A DNA stretch of 64,000 nt. Origin: UMGS1312 sp964631595 (GTDB lineage Bacteria; Bacillota; Clostridia; Oscillospirales; CAG-272). A program made the position numbers and the translations under genes. The stretch spans positions 34,561 through 98,560 of the forward strand of contig CAZVXL010000004.1 in the NCBI GenBank assembly GCA_964631595.1, written 5' to 3'. Below, one piece after another: positions 35,496-43,858 of this stretch. Positions within the stretch are counted from its first letter, which is position 1. The number at the start of each line of letters is the position of its first letter. The notes below the pieces were generated by a model. It saw nothing but the letters and a program-made list of their open reading frames with translations, was not told the DNA's origin and did no database searches.

Positions 35496-36650
35496 TCATT
35501 CTCCGTGCAGGCACTCATATACGAGATTACGCAGAGTCGGAGTTATAAGCGGCTCCTTGTTGTTCAGCATATGACGGGCGCAGAATATCGACAGATGCTC
35601 TGTCGGGTCGCACAGCATATAGGCGCCCGCGGCGCCTGCCCAGCCGAACTCACCTATGCTTGAGAGCGCACCGAATTCTTTTGTGATAAGAGTTCTTACG
35701 CCGAGCCCGTAGCTGTAGCCGCGGTACTGCGACCAGTCGAAGGAGGCGAGCTTTTCTTCGCTCAGAGCGTTCGTGCTCATCATGCGTACCGTGTTCTCAC
35801 GGATCAGCACGGTACCGTCGGGAGCGGTGCCGCCGCAGGCGAGCATATCGGCAAAGCGTGCCATATCCTCCGTTGTCGATATTATGCCCGCTCCGCCGCT
35901 GTCGTATTCGGAGCCGAATATGTATTCATTTTCCTTTTCTACCGGTCGGAAGGCTTTCTCATCGTCATAATACATATACTGCGGTGCGATCCGCGGCAGT
36001 ATGGAGCTGTCGTAGCCGAAATATGAGTTTTCCATTTTGAGCGGAGCAAATATATTGTCCGAAACAAATTTGCGGAAGGGAACCCCCGCCACTGTCTCCG
36101 CCAGAGCGGCAAGCACGTCGTGACAAAGGCTGTACTGCCATCTCTCGTCGGGATCGAAGGACAGCGGCACCTTCGCTATCGCGCGGACGATCTCACGGGT
36201 CGGACATTCGGGAGCGTATTTTGTGCGTGCCTCCCTTATCGGAGCCGCCTCGGTGTTGTAATTGAGACCGGCGGTCATGGAAAAGAGATGCCGTATGAGG
36301 ATCGGTGAGCGCGCGGGGCGGTTCTTCTTTTTGCCGTCGGTGTCGGTGAAGGTCACGAGCATGTCCCTGAACTCGGGCAGATACAGATACAGCGGATCGT
36401 CGAGGGAGAAAAGCCCCCGCTCCCACAGCATCAGAGCGGCGGTACAGGTGATCGGCTTGGATGCCGAGTACATGAAGTACAGCGTGTCCTCACTCGGCGG
36501 AGACTGCGTCTCCCAATCGGAACAGCCGCAGATGTAGCGGTGAAGAAGTCGGTGATCCTTCATTATGATGAGATCGTTTGACGGGACGAGACTGCCGCAA
36601 AGCCCGTCGAGAAACAGATCCGCTCTTTTGAAATTTGTGTCTTTCAGCAT
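35496..36650 (-). CDS. Serine hydrolase, class C beta-lactamase-like
   Basis: A 384-residue member of the beta-lactamase/EstB superfamily. The nucleophile motif SASKPITC (SxxK) is near residue 62; YSLCHDVLAAL near 163 holds the Tyr of the YxN box with Leu in place of Asn; GEFGWAGAAGAY near 350 resembles the third motif of esterases of this clan. It lacks a signal peptide, so an intracellular esterase or peptidase is more likely than an antibiotic-degrading enzyme. The start at 36650 is chosen for the upstream AGGA; the longer reading adds 13 residues. Confidence 0.85.
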   Translation of the reverse strand: MLKDTNFKRADLFLDGLCGSLVPSNDLIIMKDHRLLHRYICGCSDWETQSPPSEDTLYFMYSASKPITCTAALMLWERGLFSLDDPLYLYLPEFRDMLVTFTDTDGKKKNRPARSPILIRHLFSMTAGLNYNTEAAPIREARTKYAPECPTREIVRAIAKVPLSFDPDERWQYSLCHDVLAALAETVAGVPFRKFVSDNIFAPLKMENSYFGYDSSILPRIAPQYMYYDDEKAFRPVEKENEYIFGSEYDSGGAGIISTTEDMARFADMLACGGTAPDGTVLIRENTVRMMSTNALSEEKLASFDWSQYRGYSYGLGVRTLITKEFGALSSIGEFGWAGAAGAYMLCDPTEHLSIFCARHMLNNKEPLITPTLRNLVYECLHGE

Positions 36651-36677
36651 ATAGATCCTGCCCTCCGGATAAGCATT

Positions 36678-36700
36678 GGGGAGAAGCACCGCTCCTCCCC
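36678..36700 (-). terminator. Weak hairpin between the G5/3D gene and the serine hydrolase gene
   Basis: GGGGAG...CTCCCC forms a compact stem on the minus strand just after the G5/3D stop, but no T-run follows, so readthrough into the hydrolase gene is likely. Confidence 0.4.
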
Positions 36701-36721
36701 CTGTAGTGTGTTATTCGGTTA

Positions 36722-37918
36722 TTATTTGAGAATGTAGACTCTCATTGCTCTGCGCCCGAAGTTTTGCGCGAGCGGATTGTCGCGGTCGAAGCATATGTCG
36801 ATGATGTTGCCCTTGATCGCAGTTCCGGTGTCTGCCGCCGTTCTCACGCCGATATCGGCATAAGATCCCGTGATATATACCTGAGAGCCGAGCGGAATGA
36901 CCGACGGATCCACGGCGATGATGTTCTCGTCGGCAGGGAGACCGATGCGGGTGCCGCCGCCCGAGTAATACATTACTGCGCTGACATCAACGTAATATGA
37001 GTAGGTGTAGGTCTTGCCGTCGCCGCCCACGAAGGTACCGCCGTCCTTGCCGCCGTATTCCACGACTGCGGACGAGGTCTGAGGCTTATACACGGCGGTG
37101 CCGCGCCTGATGACCTGCTCCACGGGATTTTTCGCGGTGTAGGAGGATACCTCGGTTCGCGATTCCTCAACGCCGTTGACATACTTGACACTGTACTCGG
37201 TGATCGTCTCACCGTTCTGTCCGTATTGTGAGACCTTTGTGGTTCCGGAGCGGAGAGAGGAATCGTCTATGTATTTGGTGGTATAAGCGATAGCCGTGCT
37301 GACCCTTTCCGTTCCGTAGGTCACCTTGTCGGTGGTTACCACCGTGTCCTCCGAGATCACCGTGTCTGCGGAAATGTTCAGTACATCGGTATCCCCGAAG
37401 GTAATGCCGAGCCTCTCGGCAAGCTCACCGACGGAGGCGGGCTTTTCCGCCGAGCAGGAAATGCTCTCACGGCTGTGGAATGCAAAGGTCACGGTGTACC
37501 TTGTATCATCGGTACTGCTTTGCGCAGACAGAGCCGTATCGGACGCCGCGTCGGCGGAGGCATCACTGCCCGCTTCACCCGACGGCGAGGCTTCCGTACC
37601 CGAGCTTTGAGCCTCATCGGAGGTCTCCGTAAATCTTCCGGCACCGCCGGATAAGGAGCCCGAGAGCTCCGTCTCGGCACCGATGTTGATGTCGGCTGCC
37701 TTGACCGGCATACTCCGTCCGCCCAACACGGATATGAGGACTATCGCCGCGCATACGGCGATAGAGGATGCCGTAACTGCGAGCGTCCTTGCCGAGGGTC
37801 TCGGCAAACGGAGCTTCTTTGAAATTTCGGTTAAATATTTTCGGCATACTTTGAAATTTCGTTTGACTTTCTGCCCCTTGAGGGGACTTCGGTCTGTTGT
37901 TTTCATAGTTTGAGCCAT
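36722..37918 (-). CDS. G5 and 3D domain cell-wall protein (YabE-like)
   Basis: A 398-residue exported protein. A basic start is followed by one membrane helix (about 47-67), a Ser/Ala-rich linker, a ubiquitin-like DUF348 unit (YTVTFAFHSRESI), a G5 domain (about 240-290, VSQYGQNGETITEYSVKYVNG) and a C-terminal 3D domain with IAVDPSVIPLGSQVYI and AADTGTAIKGNIIDICF. This resembles YabE and resuscitation-promoting-factor-like murein hydrolases, in which the 3D domain carries the catalytic Asp residues. The first ATG has AAAGG only 1 nt upstream, so the ATG four codons later may be used. A long unusual leader precedes it. Confidence 0.9.
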   Translation of the reverse strand: MAQTMKTTDRSPLKGQKVKRNFKVCRKYLTEISKKLRLPRPSARTLAVTASSIAVCAAIVLISVLGGRSMPVKAADINIGAETELSGSLSGGAGRFTETSDEAQSSGTEASPSGEAGSDASADAASDTALSAQSSTDDTRYTVTFAFHSRESISCSAEKPASVGELAERLGITFGDTDVLNISADTVISEDTVVTTDKVTYGTERVSTAIAYTTKYIDDSSLRSGTTKVSQYGQNGETITEYSVKYVNGVEESRTEVSSYTAKNPVEQVIRRGTAVYKPQTSSAVVEYGGKDGGTFVGGDGKTYTYSYYVDVSAVMYYSGGGTRIGLPADENIIAVDPSVIPLGSQVYITGSYADIGVRTAADTGTAIKGNIIDICFDRDNPLAQNFGRRAMRVYILK

Positions 37919-37959
37919 ACCTTTCTAAAAGCTTCTGAAGCTTGTATGTCTCCGCGCCT

Positions 37960-38190
37960 CGGCGGACCGACGGACGGTGACATTTTGTCCGGACTCCGTA
38001 ATACCGAGCCTCGGATACTCTGCTAACTTTCTTGGGGTACAGGCTGTTGCCTGTGATTGCCCGTCAACACCGACAGACGGGCACGTCTCGGTAAAGGACT
38101 GTGAGAGCGGCGCGATCATTCGTGGCGGGTGCGTTTGCACCGATGCCGAAATGCCCGAAAACAGCGCTTTTTCCCACGTCTTTTTATCCA
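37960..38190 (-). ncRNA. Candidate structured 5' leader RNA, family not identified
   Basis: This region precedes the G5/3D gene on the minus strand and contains several clean hairpins in transcript order: GGTGC/GCACC, GCCCGTC/GACGGGC (10 nt loop), ACAGGC-AACA-GCCTGT and CCGAG/CTCGG. They are separated by short, unpaired, motif-like stretches such as TACCCCAAGAAAGTTAGCAG. A TATAAT box lies just upstream at 38206-38201. The density of helices suggests a riboswitch or other leader. It does not match the c-di-AMP (ydaO) motif as I know it. Identity and boundaries are inference. Confidence 0.4.
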
Positions 38191-38200
38191 AAACGTATTT

Positions 38201-38310
38201 ATTATACCATGAAGCAAAAATGCTTGCTTGCAAGGGTATTTTTGCGAAGCCGTCAGTGGCGCAGCCGCGCAAATTGCGCGGACGTGCGGGAGCACGTGAA
38301 AGCTTGCTTG
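38201..38310. repeat. 110 bp intergenic repeat, copy 1
   Basis: It matches copy 2 at 38410-38519 in 108 of 110 positions by eye. It contains palindromes CCGCGCAA-ATT-GCGCGG-type and CGTGC-GGGA-GCACG, plus GCTTGCTTG at both ends. Its edge carries TATAAT on the minus strand. It looks like a dispersed, structured intergenic element. Confidence 0.85.
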
Positions 38311-38409
38311 GCACACACGGTGCGCGTGAGTGCATTATACGGGGCAAACGAGTGTCTTAGAAAGACTTTGTCAGTCTGCCTGTCGGGGCATCCCGACATT
38401 TCCTGCGCT

Positions 38410-38519
38410 ATTATACCATGAAGCAAAAATGCTTGCTTGCAATGGCATTTTTGCGAAGCCGTCAGTGGCGCAGCCGCGCAAATTGCGCGGACGTGCGGGA
38501 GCACGTGAAAGCTTGCTTG
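38410..38519. repeat. 110 bp intergenic repeat, copy 2
   Basis: Direct repeat of 38201-38310, offset by 209 bp, with two substitutions. The 17 bp TTTCCTGCGCTATTATA also flanks this copy on both sides (38399-38415 and about 38523-38539), suggesting insertion or unequal exchange. Confidence 0.85.
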
Positions 38520-38572
38520 CAAGATTTCCTGCGCTATTATAACACATTTGTTCGGAAAATGCAACCCCCCTG

Positions 38573-39226
38573 CTATATACGGCGGTTTTTGGGACTGCCG
38601 ACACCTCCCCGAACAGCCTCATCCGGGAGGATATTATCCCAGTCGGCTTGCCTCAAATATGCGTCGGCATAGCCGGCAATATCGCCGCCCCAGCGGTCTA
38701 AATATGCGTGCTCCCACAGATCAATGCACATTATCGGACGCAGAGTCGAAAGATCCGGCAGGGTGCAGAGCGGCAGCCTTGCAATGCCGAGCATTTTGCG
38801 GCGCGCCCTCTCACGGCGGTAAAGCCACAGAAAGGCGGGAGTCGGTGCGGCGCCCGCGAGCGTTCGCACAAGATAGAAGAAATTGTCGGTACTCCCGAAG
38901 CTCTCACTCAATAGCTCCGCGCTCCTGCCCTGCGGCAGTGAGGGAAAGCGGTCGGAGGGGAGAAGATTCTCAAAATACAGCTCATGGCAATACACCGCGC
39001 AGGCGGCGCCGAATACAGCTCGGTATTGTCCACCTCTCCCTGACCTCCTCTGTAGAAGACGGCATATCTCCGATGCCTCCGCTCCCCTAAGCCGAGCGAA
39101 ACCGTCGGCGGCTATTTTCAGCTCAAGTCGGAGCGAATCGAGGATCTCCATGTGGCGAAGCATCGCCGCCTTGCCCGACAGGGGCATATGCTCCGCGATA
39201 CCTCCGAGCGGTCCTGTGTCTATCAT
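38573..39226 (-). CDS. Fe/Mn-type superoxide dismutase family protein, divergent
   Basis: A 217-residue protein with the SOD fold. The C-terminal signature PIMCIDLWEHAYLDRWGGD supplies ligands Asp169 and His173; YCHELYFENL supplies His81; MLRH gives a plausible first ligand, His25. The usual HHxxHH cluster after the first ligand is lost and the N-terminus is rich in charged residues, so it is well diverged from classical SODs. GGAGG precedes the ATG by 6 nt. Superoxide dismutation is likely but unproven; such proteins also occur in strict anaerobes. The gene follows the repeat region and is transcribed alone. Confidence 0.8.
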   Translation of the reverse strand: MIDTGPLGGIAEHMPLSGKAAMLRHMEILDSLRLELKIAADGFARLRGAEASEICRLLQRRSGRGGQYRAVFGAACAVYCHELYFENLLPSDRFPSLPQGRSAELLSESFGSTDNFFYLVRTLAGAAPTPAFLWLYRRERARRKMLGIARLPLCTLPDLSTLRPIMCIDLWEHAYLDRWGGDIAGYADAYLRQADWDNILPDEAVRGGVGSPKNRRI

Positions 39227-39421
39227 AAAGCACCTCCGTTGTTTGATACGGCATTATATGCAAGGACGGCGGATAATAGTAATTTTCGGCGGACGGAGAG
39301 GCGACTGCCCGATTGTTTGTCATAAGTTCATAATGAATTCATTTGTTTGTGGTAAAATAAGGATATTGATATTATCCATAAGGAGTGATATGTTCGAAAT
39401 TTGCCCAAAGGAGGAATAGCA

Positions 39422-40789
39422 ATGGCAAAAAATGAATTTTCCGAAATTACACCGTATATAAGCGATCTTGCACAGAAGTGCAAGGCCGATGGACTGATAG
39501 ATGCAGAGCTGTATAAAAAGTACGAGGTCAACCGCGGACTTCGCGATATAAGGGGTAGGGGAGTGCTCACGGGACTTACGGAGGTATCCGAGGTCGAGGC
39601 GTATGAGGAGCATGACGGCGAGCTTGTTCCGTGCGAGGGAAGACTTTTCTACCGCGGCGTGAATATAAAGGAGCTTGTGAAGGGCGCCGCAGTGAACGGT
39701 CATAACGGCTTTGAGGAGTGCGTGTATCTCCTGCTTTTCGGAAAGCTTCCGACGGCGGCACAGCTTGAGGGATTTTGCGGAGTCCTCGGCGGTTACCGCT
39801 CTCTCCCCACGAGCTTTGTCAGAGATATCATCATGAAGGCACCCAGTCGCGACATGATGAACGTGCTTGCACGCTCCGTGCTGACAATGTATTCGTATGA
39901 CGATAACGCCGACGATATATCAGTGGAGAATACGCTCAGGCAGTGTTTGCAGCTTATCTCACTGTTCCCGCTGTTTGCCGTTTACGGCTATCAGGCGTAT
40001 GCGCATTATCACGACAATCAAAGCCTGTTTATCCATCCGTCACGCCCCGAGCTTTCCACTGCGGAAAACCTGCTCAGTATCCTGAGAAAGGACAGCAGCT
40101 ATACGAGCCTTGAGGCGGCGACACTTGACATGGCGCTGATACTTCATGCCGAGCACGGCGGCGGAAATAACTCCACGTTTACAAATCACGTGGTAACGTC
40201 CTCGGGCACGGATACCTATTCCGCGATGGCGGCATCAATAGGCTCACTCAAGGGACCGCGCCACGGCGGAGCGAATATCAAGGTCGTGCATATGTTTGAC
40301 GATATGAAGGAAAATATCGGAAATTGCCCCGACGATGCAAAAATCAAGGCGTATCTGTCCGATGTGCTTGATAAAAAGGCATTTGACGGAGCGGGGCTTA
40401 TATACGGCATGGGACACGCGGTGTATTCCGTATCCGATCCCAGAGCCGATGTGCTGAAGGAGTACGCACGCCGTCTCTCCGAGGAGAAGGGACTCTCCGA
40501 GGAGTACGATATGTACTGCCGTACCGCGAAGATCGCCTCCGAGCTTATTGCCGAGAGGCGCAGGATATACAAGGGTGTCAGCCCGAACGTGGATTTCTAC
40601 AGCGGCTTTGTTTACAGAATGCTCGGACTTCCCGAGGAGCTGTTCACGCCGATATTTGCCGTGGCGCGTGTTGCCGGCTGGAGCGCGCACCGCATCGAGG
40701 AGATCATAAATACGGGAAAGATAATAAGACCCGCATACCGCGCAGTAAAGGAAAGAGTTGAATATGTGAGGATCGAGGACAGAGTGTGA
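39422..40789 (+). CDS. Citrate synthase (citrate/2-methylcitrate synthase family)
   Basis: A 455-residue citrate synthase that condenses oxaloacetate with acetyl-CoA. The C-terminal half contains the catalytic elements: ILHAEHGGGNNSTF (His), GPRHGGANIKVV (His) and GMGHAVYSVSDPRADVL, followed by RIYKGVSPNVDFYSG. The start at 39422 is chosen for AAAGGAGG 7 nt upstream. It stands alone, without aconitase or isocitrate dehydrogenase, and probably feeds glutamate synthesis in an incomplete cycle. 2-methylcitrate synthase cannot be excluded, but no prp genes are present. Confidence 0.93.
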   Translation: MAKNEFSEITPYISDLAQKCKADGLIDAELYKKYEVNRGLRDIRGRGVLTGLTEVSEVEAYEEHDGELVPCEGRLFYRGVNIKELVKGAAVNGHNGFEECVYLLLFGKLPTAAQLEGFCGVLGGYRSLPTSFVRDIIMKAPSRDMMNVLARSVLTMYSYDDNADDISVENTLRQCLQLISLFPLFAVYGYQAYAHYHDNQSLFIHPSRPELSTAENLLSILRKDSSYTSLEAATLDMALILHAEHGGGNNSTFTNHVVTSSGTDTYSAMAASIGSLKGPRHGGANIKVVHMFDDMKENIGNCPDDAKIKAYLSDVLDKKAFDGAGLIYGMGHAVYSVSDPRADVLKEYARRLSEEKGLSEEYDMYCRTAKIASELIAERRRIYKGVSPNVDFYSGFVYRMLGLPEELFTPIFAVARVAGWSAHRIEEIINTGKIIRPAYRAVKERVEYVRIEDRV

Positions 40790-40824
40790 CCCGTTGTGGG
40801 GTACGCCCGAGCCGATCCGAGATT

Positions 40825-40854
40825 GCCCCCGAGAAGATAATGCTTTTCGGGGGC
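40825..40854 (+). terminator. Terminator of the citrate synthase gene
   Basis: GCCCCCGAGAAG and CTTTTCGGGGGC pair, followed by TTGATTTTT. The tail overlaps the next promoter. Confidence 0.85.
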
Positions 40855-40883
40855 TTGATTTTTCCGTGTGTCGGGTGTACAAT
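40855..40883 (+). promoter_or_regulatory. Promoter of the GDPD-deacetylase operon
   Basis: TTGATT (40855-40860) and TACAAT (40878-40883) are 17 bp apart. Confidence 0.65.
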
Positions 40884-40966
40884 ATGATTGCGTGAAAAAA
40901 CGGCGGATCTGTCGGTACACCAAGGTGTGCCGCCTGCAAATAAAACGCATTTGAAAGGACAGTGTC

Positions 40967-41740
40967 ATGAGCGAAAGAACACTTAATGAGAGAACTCTCG
41001 TATGGGCACACAGAGGAAGCTCTGCGTATGCTCCCGAAAATACTTTACCCGCATTTGCTCTTGCGGTGGAAATGAAGGCGGACGGCGTTGAGCTTGACGT
41101 GCATCTCTCGAAGGATAAAAAGATAGTCGTGTGCCATAACGGAACGATCAATGACACCTCCGACGGTAGGGGCGCGATCTGCGATATGGAGTACAGCGAG
41201 ATACTGAAGTACAACTTCGCGCACCGCTATGAGCATACAAGATGGGTGGAGCAGTACGGCTTTGTAAAAGCTCCGCTTCTTGACGAGGTATATGAGCTTC
41301 TTGCACCCACGGGACTTACGGTAAATGTTGAGATAAAGTCCGACGAGGAGGAACTTCCCGCAATGCTCATCGAGCTTGCAAAGAGATACGGCATGAGCGA
41401 CCGCGTGACCTACTCCGCCTTCAATCATGCAAATCTCATGCGCCTTCACGATACGGATATCTCCGTACCCACCGCGCCTCTCTATGCGCAGAATCTCCTG
41501 TTCCCGTGGCTGTACGCCGGACTTATCGGCGCATCTGCGATACACCCCGAGGCCACTCAGGTGTTCACGGTGGATGGAATCATTCGCGAGTGCCATACAA
41601 GAGGCATCAGAGTGAATCCTTGGACGCTGGACGGCGAGGAGAGAATCGTGAAATGTATTGAGGCGGGCGTTGACGCGCTTATAACGGATGTGCCCGACCT
41701 TGCGAGACGGCTCGTGCTTGAGCACTTCGGAGAGAAATAA
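40967..41740 (+). CDS. Glycerophosphodiester phosphodiesterase family protein, copy 1
   Basis: A 257-residue GDPD-type TIM barrel that hydrolyses deacylated phospholipids to glycerol-3-phosphate and an alcohol. The first catalytic motif is intact (AHRG, His15-Arg16; PENT; GVELDVHLSKD). The second catalytic site reads CHNGTINDTSDG, so His57 is kept but the usual next Asp is Asn58 and the following Arg is altered. AAAGGA lies upstream. It is the first of two tandem paralogues with identical starts (MSERTLNERTLVWAH). The change may weaken catalysis. There is no signal peptide, so the product is cytoplasmic. Confidence 0.9.
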   Translation: MSERTLNERTLVWAHRGSSAYAPENTLPAFALAVEMKADGVELDVHLSKDKKIVVCHNGTINDTSDGRGAICDMEYSEILKYNFAHRYEHTRWVEQYGFVKAPLLDEVYELLAPTGLTVNVEIKSDEEELPAMLIELAKRYGMSDRVTYSAFNHANLMRLHDTDISVPTAPLYAQNLLFPWLYAGLIGASAIHPEATQVFTVDGIIRECHTRGIRVNPWTLDGEERIVKCIEAGVDALITDVPDLARRLVLEHFGEK

Positions 41741-41828
41741 GACCACGGTCTCGGTGAGATCCTTTGCGGCATACCGACGTGTGCTGCAAAGCGGAAAACC
41801 GAAATACCATATTTGAAAGGAAAAACAC

Positions 41829-42602
41829 ATGAGCGAAAGAACACTTAATGAGAGAACTCTTGTCTGGGCGCACAAGGGAGGCGCGGCATATGCCCCCGAG
41901 AATACCCTCCCCGCATTTGCCAATGCGGTGAAAATGAAGGCGGACGGCGTTGAGCTTGACATTAATCTTTCGAAGGATAAGAAGATAGTCGTATGCCATG
42001 ACGGCACGATCGACAGGACCTCCGACGGTAAGGGCGCGATCCGCGATATGGAGTACAGCGAGATACTGAAGTACAACTTCGCATACCACCACGGCGAGCC
42101 GAAGTGGGTGGAGCAGTACGGCTTTGTAAAGGCTCCGCTTCTTGACGAGGTGTATGAGCTTCTTGCACCCACGGGACTTACGGTAAATGTTGAGATAAAG
42201 TCCGACGAGGAGGAACTTCCCGCAATGCTCATCGAGCTTGCAAAGAGATACGGCATGAGCGACCGCGTGACCTACTCCGCCTTCAATCATGCAAATCTCA
42301 TGCGCCTTCACGATACGGATATCTCCGTACCCACCGCGCCTCTCTATGCGCAGAATCTCCTGTTCCCGTGGCTGTACGCCGGACTTATCGGCGCATCTGC
42401 GATACACCCCGAGGCCACTCAGGTGTTCACGGTGGACGGAATCATTCGCGAGTGCCATATAAGAGGCATCAGAGTGAATCCTTGGACGATGAATGACGAG
42501 GACAGACTTGTGAGATGCATCGAGGCGGGCGCGGATGCGCTTATAACGGACATTCCCGACGTTGCGAGACGGCTCGTGCTTGAGCGCTTCGGAGAGAAAT
42601 GA
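41829..42602 (+). CDS. Glycerophosphodiester phosphodiesterase family protein, copy 2
   Basis: A 257-residue paralogue of the preceding gene. Here the second site is canonical (CHDGTIDRTSDG) but the first is altered: AHKGGAAYAPENT, Lys16 replacing the conserved Arg of HRG. The residues from about 108 to 203 match copy 1 exactly, and the DNA there is identical over 284 bp, implying recent duplication or gene conversion. AAAGGA precedes the ATG. The stop overlaps the start of the deacetylase gene (ATGA), so all three genes form one operon. Confidence 0.9.
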   Translation: MSERTLNERTLVWAHKGGAAYAPENTLPAFANAVKMKADGVELDINLSKDKKIVVCHDGTIDRTSDGKGAIRDMEYSEILKYNFAYHHGEPKWVEQYGFVKAPLLDEVYELLAPTGLTVNVEIKSDEEELPAMLIELAKRYGMSDRVTYSAFNHANLMRLHDTDISVPTAPLYAQNLLFPWLYAGLIGASAIHPEATQVFTVDGIIRECHIRGIRVNPWTMNDEDRLVRCIEAGADALITDIPDVARRLVLERFGEK

Positions 42603-43549
42603 GGCGTTTGATCTCAGCATTGTCGGCGGCGGCACTGGTGCTTGCTCTTGCCGCGTGCGATACCGACGGGACACCGACAGATACGTCGGAGCGCGTGACT
42701 GATACGTCGGAGCGCGTGACCGAGACCTCCGAGCCCGAGATGACCTCGGAGACTCTCCCGCCGATGCCCGAGACGCAGACGACTGCGCCGTATGAGGCGC
42801 CCGTTACGGAGCCGCGTCCCGCCGATTACCCGACTCTCATGTATACCGCGGATGAGCTTTCCGCGCTTGACAATGCCAAATACGGCTGGGGGCAGGGCGT
42901 TCACGTAGATGCGCTGAACCGACCCACCGCCTGTACGAGCCGGCAGAATACCTACGGCAAGTACGGCGCGATATTCATAATGCCCGAGGATTCGCCGGCA
43001 TACCTGACCTTCGATCTCGGCTACGAGTACGGCTGTACGGGACGTATTCTTGATGTGCTGAAGGAGAAGGGCGTGAAGGGCACGTTTTTCGTGACGATGC
43101 ATTACGTGAAAAGCGCGCCCGAGCTTGTGCGGAGAATGATAGATGAGGGGCACATCGTCGCAAATCACAGCGTAAATCATCGGTCGATGCCGGAGCTGTC
43201 TCTCGGTGAGATGGAAAACGAGATAATGGAGCTTCATAATTACGTGAAGGATAACTTCGGATATGAGATGTTCCTTTTCAGACCTCCGATGGGCGAGCAT
43301 TCGGTGCGAAGTCTTGCGGCGGCGCAAAATCTCGGCTATACCTCCGTATTTTGGAGCTATACGTATCTTGATTACGATGTGAACAATCAGCCGTCTCCCG
43401 AATCGGCGTATGAGCTTGTGACGCGAAACGCCCATAAGGGAGCGGTGTATCTGCTTCACGGGGTATCCGAGACAAATACCGCTATCCTCGGTGATCTGAT
43501 AGATTATCTGAGAAGCGCGGATATAGGCATTGCCGATAGCTGGAGCTGA
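42599..43549 (+). CDS. Polysaccharide deacetylase lipoprotein, PdaA-like
   Basis: A 316-residue lipoprotein. The signal peptide ends in LAAC (Cys20), followed by a Thr/Ser/Glu-rich linker with direct repeats of TDTSERV. The NodB-type deacetylase domain (about 135-310) has TFDLGYEYG, where PdaA has TFDNGYENG, the zinc-binding HSVNH, RPPMGEHS and VYLLHG. PdaA-type enzymes remove N-acetyl groups from muramic acid for spore cortex muramic-delta-lactam. It is coupled to the GDPD gene by a 4 nt overlap. A general peptidoglycan deacetylase role is possible. Confidence 0.9.
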   Translation: MRRLISALSAAALVLALAACDTDGTPTDTSERVTDTSERVTETSEPEMTSETLPPMPETQTTAPYEAPVTEPRPADYPTLMYTADELSALDNAKYGWGQGVHVDALNRPTACTSRQNTYGKYGAIFIMPEDSPAYLTFDLGYEYGCTGRILDVLKEKGVKGTFFVTMHYVKSAPELVRRMIDEGHIVANHSVNHRSMPELSLGEMENEIMELHNYVKDNFGYEMFLFRPPMGEHSVRSLAAAQNLGYTSVFWSYTYLDYDVNNQPSPESAYELVTRNAHKGAVYLLHGVSETNTAILGDLIDYLRSADIGIADSWS

Positions 43550-43654
43550 TCCCCGCGCCCGCGGCGGCGGTGCCCTCGGCAGACCGGTGCTAACGAGGTA
43601 GCGCCTCATGCCCTGACTGTTTTACGTCTGATCAACTGACAAAAATAAAGAAAA

Positions 43655-43688
43655 GAGCCGAAGCGGTCATTACGATCACTTCGGCTCT
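43655..43688. terminator. Bidirectional terminator between the deacetylase gene and the small island
   Basis: GAGCCGAAG pairs with CTTCGGCTC around a 16 nt loop; the minus-strand transcript continues with TTTTCTTTATTTTT. Confidence 0.8.
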
Positions 43689-43711
43689 CGGCTCTTTGGC
43701 TCTTGGCTCTT

Positions 43712-43858
43712 TTATGATTTGTTTCTGTATTCTTTTGTGTTTTCTATAGTTATCTCATGCTCATGCCGACACCCTCGGCATTTGAGATACAGTTTACCGT
43801 CTCTCTCGACCGCAAGAAGCTTCCCGCATACACATCGTATATCCCGCTCATCGGTCAT
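43712..43858 (-). CDS. Com-like zinc-finger peptide (phage Mu Com family type)
   Basis: A 48-residue peptide beginning MTDERDIRCVCGKLLAVERD and continuing LYLKCRGCRHEHEI. The pairs CVC and CRGC, spaced by an LxxVERDGKLYLK strand, match the small zinc finger of Mu Com, the translational activator of the DNA-modification gene mom. Similar peptides are common in Firmicutes prophages. Its start overlaps the previous small gene by 11 nt. It is probably the last gene of a decayed prophage piece; a mom gene is not present. Confidence 0.7.
   Translation of the reverse strand: MTDERDIRCVCGKLLAVERDGKLYLKCRGCRHEHEITIENTKEYRNKS

Noticed and set aside
37919..38200. c-di-AMP (ydaO) riboswitch before the G5/3D gene
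   Set aside because: The gene class fits, but I could not find the conserved GGGGAACC, GGGGTGAAT and GTCAGCTAAC-type motifs on the transcribed strand. A covariance search is needed to decide.
37925..38347. 140-codon minus-strand frame across the leader RNA and repeat
   Set aside because: No ribosome site, Arg/Ser/Pro-rich composition, and it runs through hairpins and a repeat; better read as RNA.
38201..38519. CRISPR array
   Set aside because: Only two copies, 110 bp long and 99 bp apart; no short regular repeats and no cas genes.
41045..42674. Two long minus-strand frames opposite the GDPD genes with repeated sequence
   Set aside because: They repeat only because the GDPD genes are duplicated; no start signals and no known domain.
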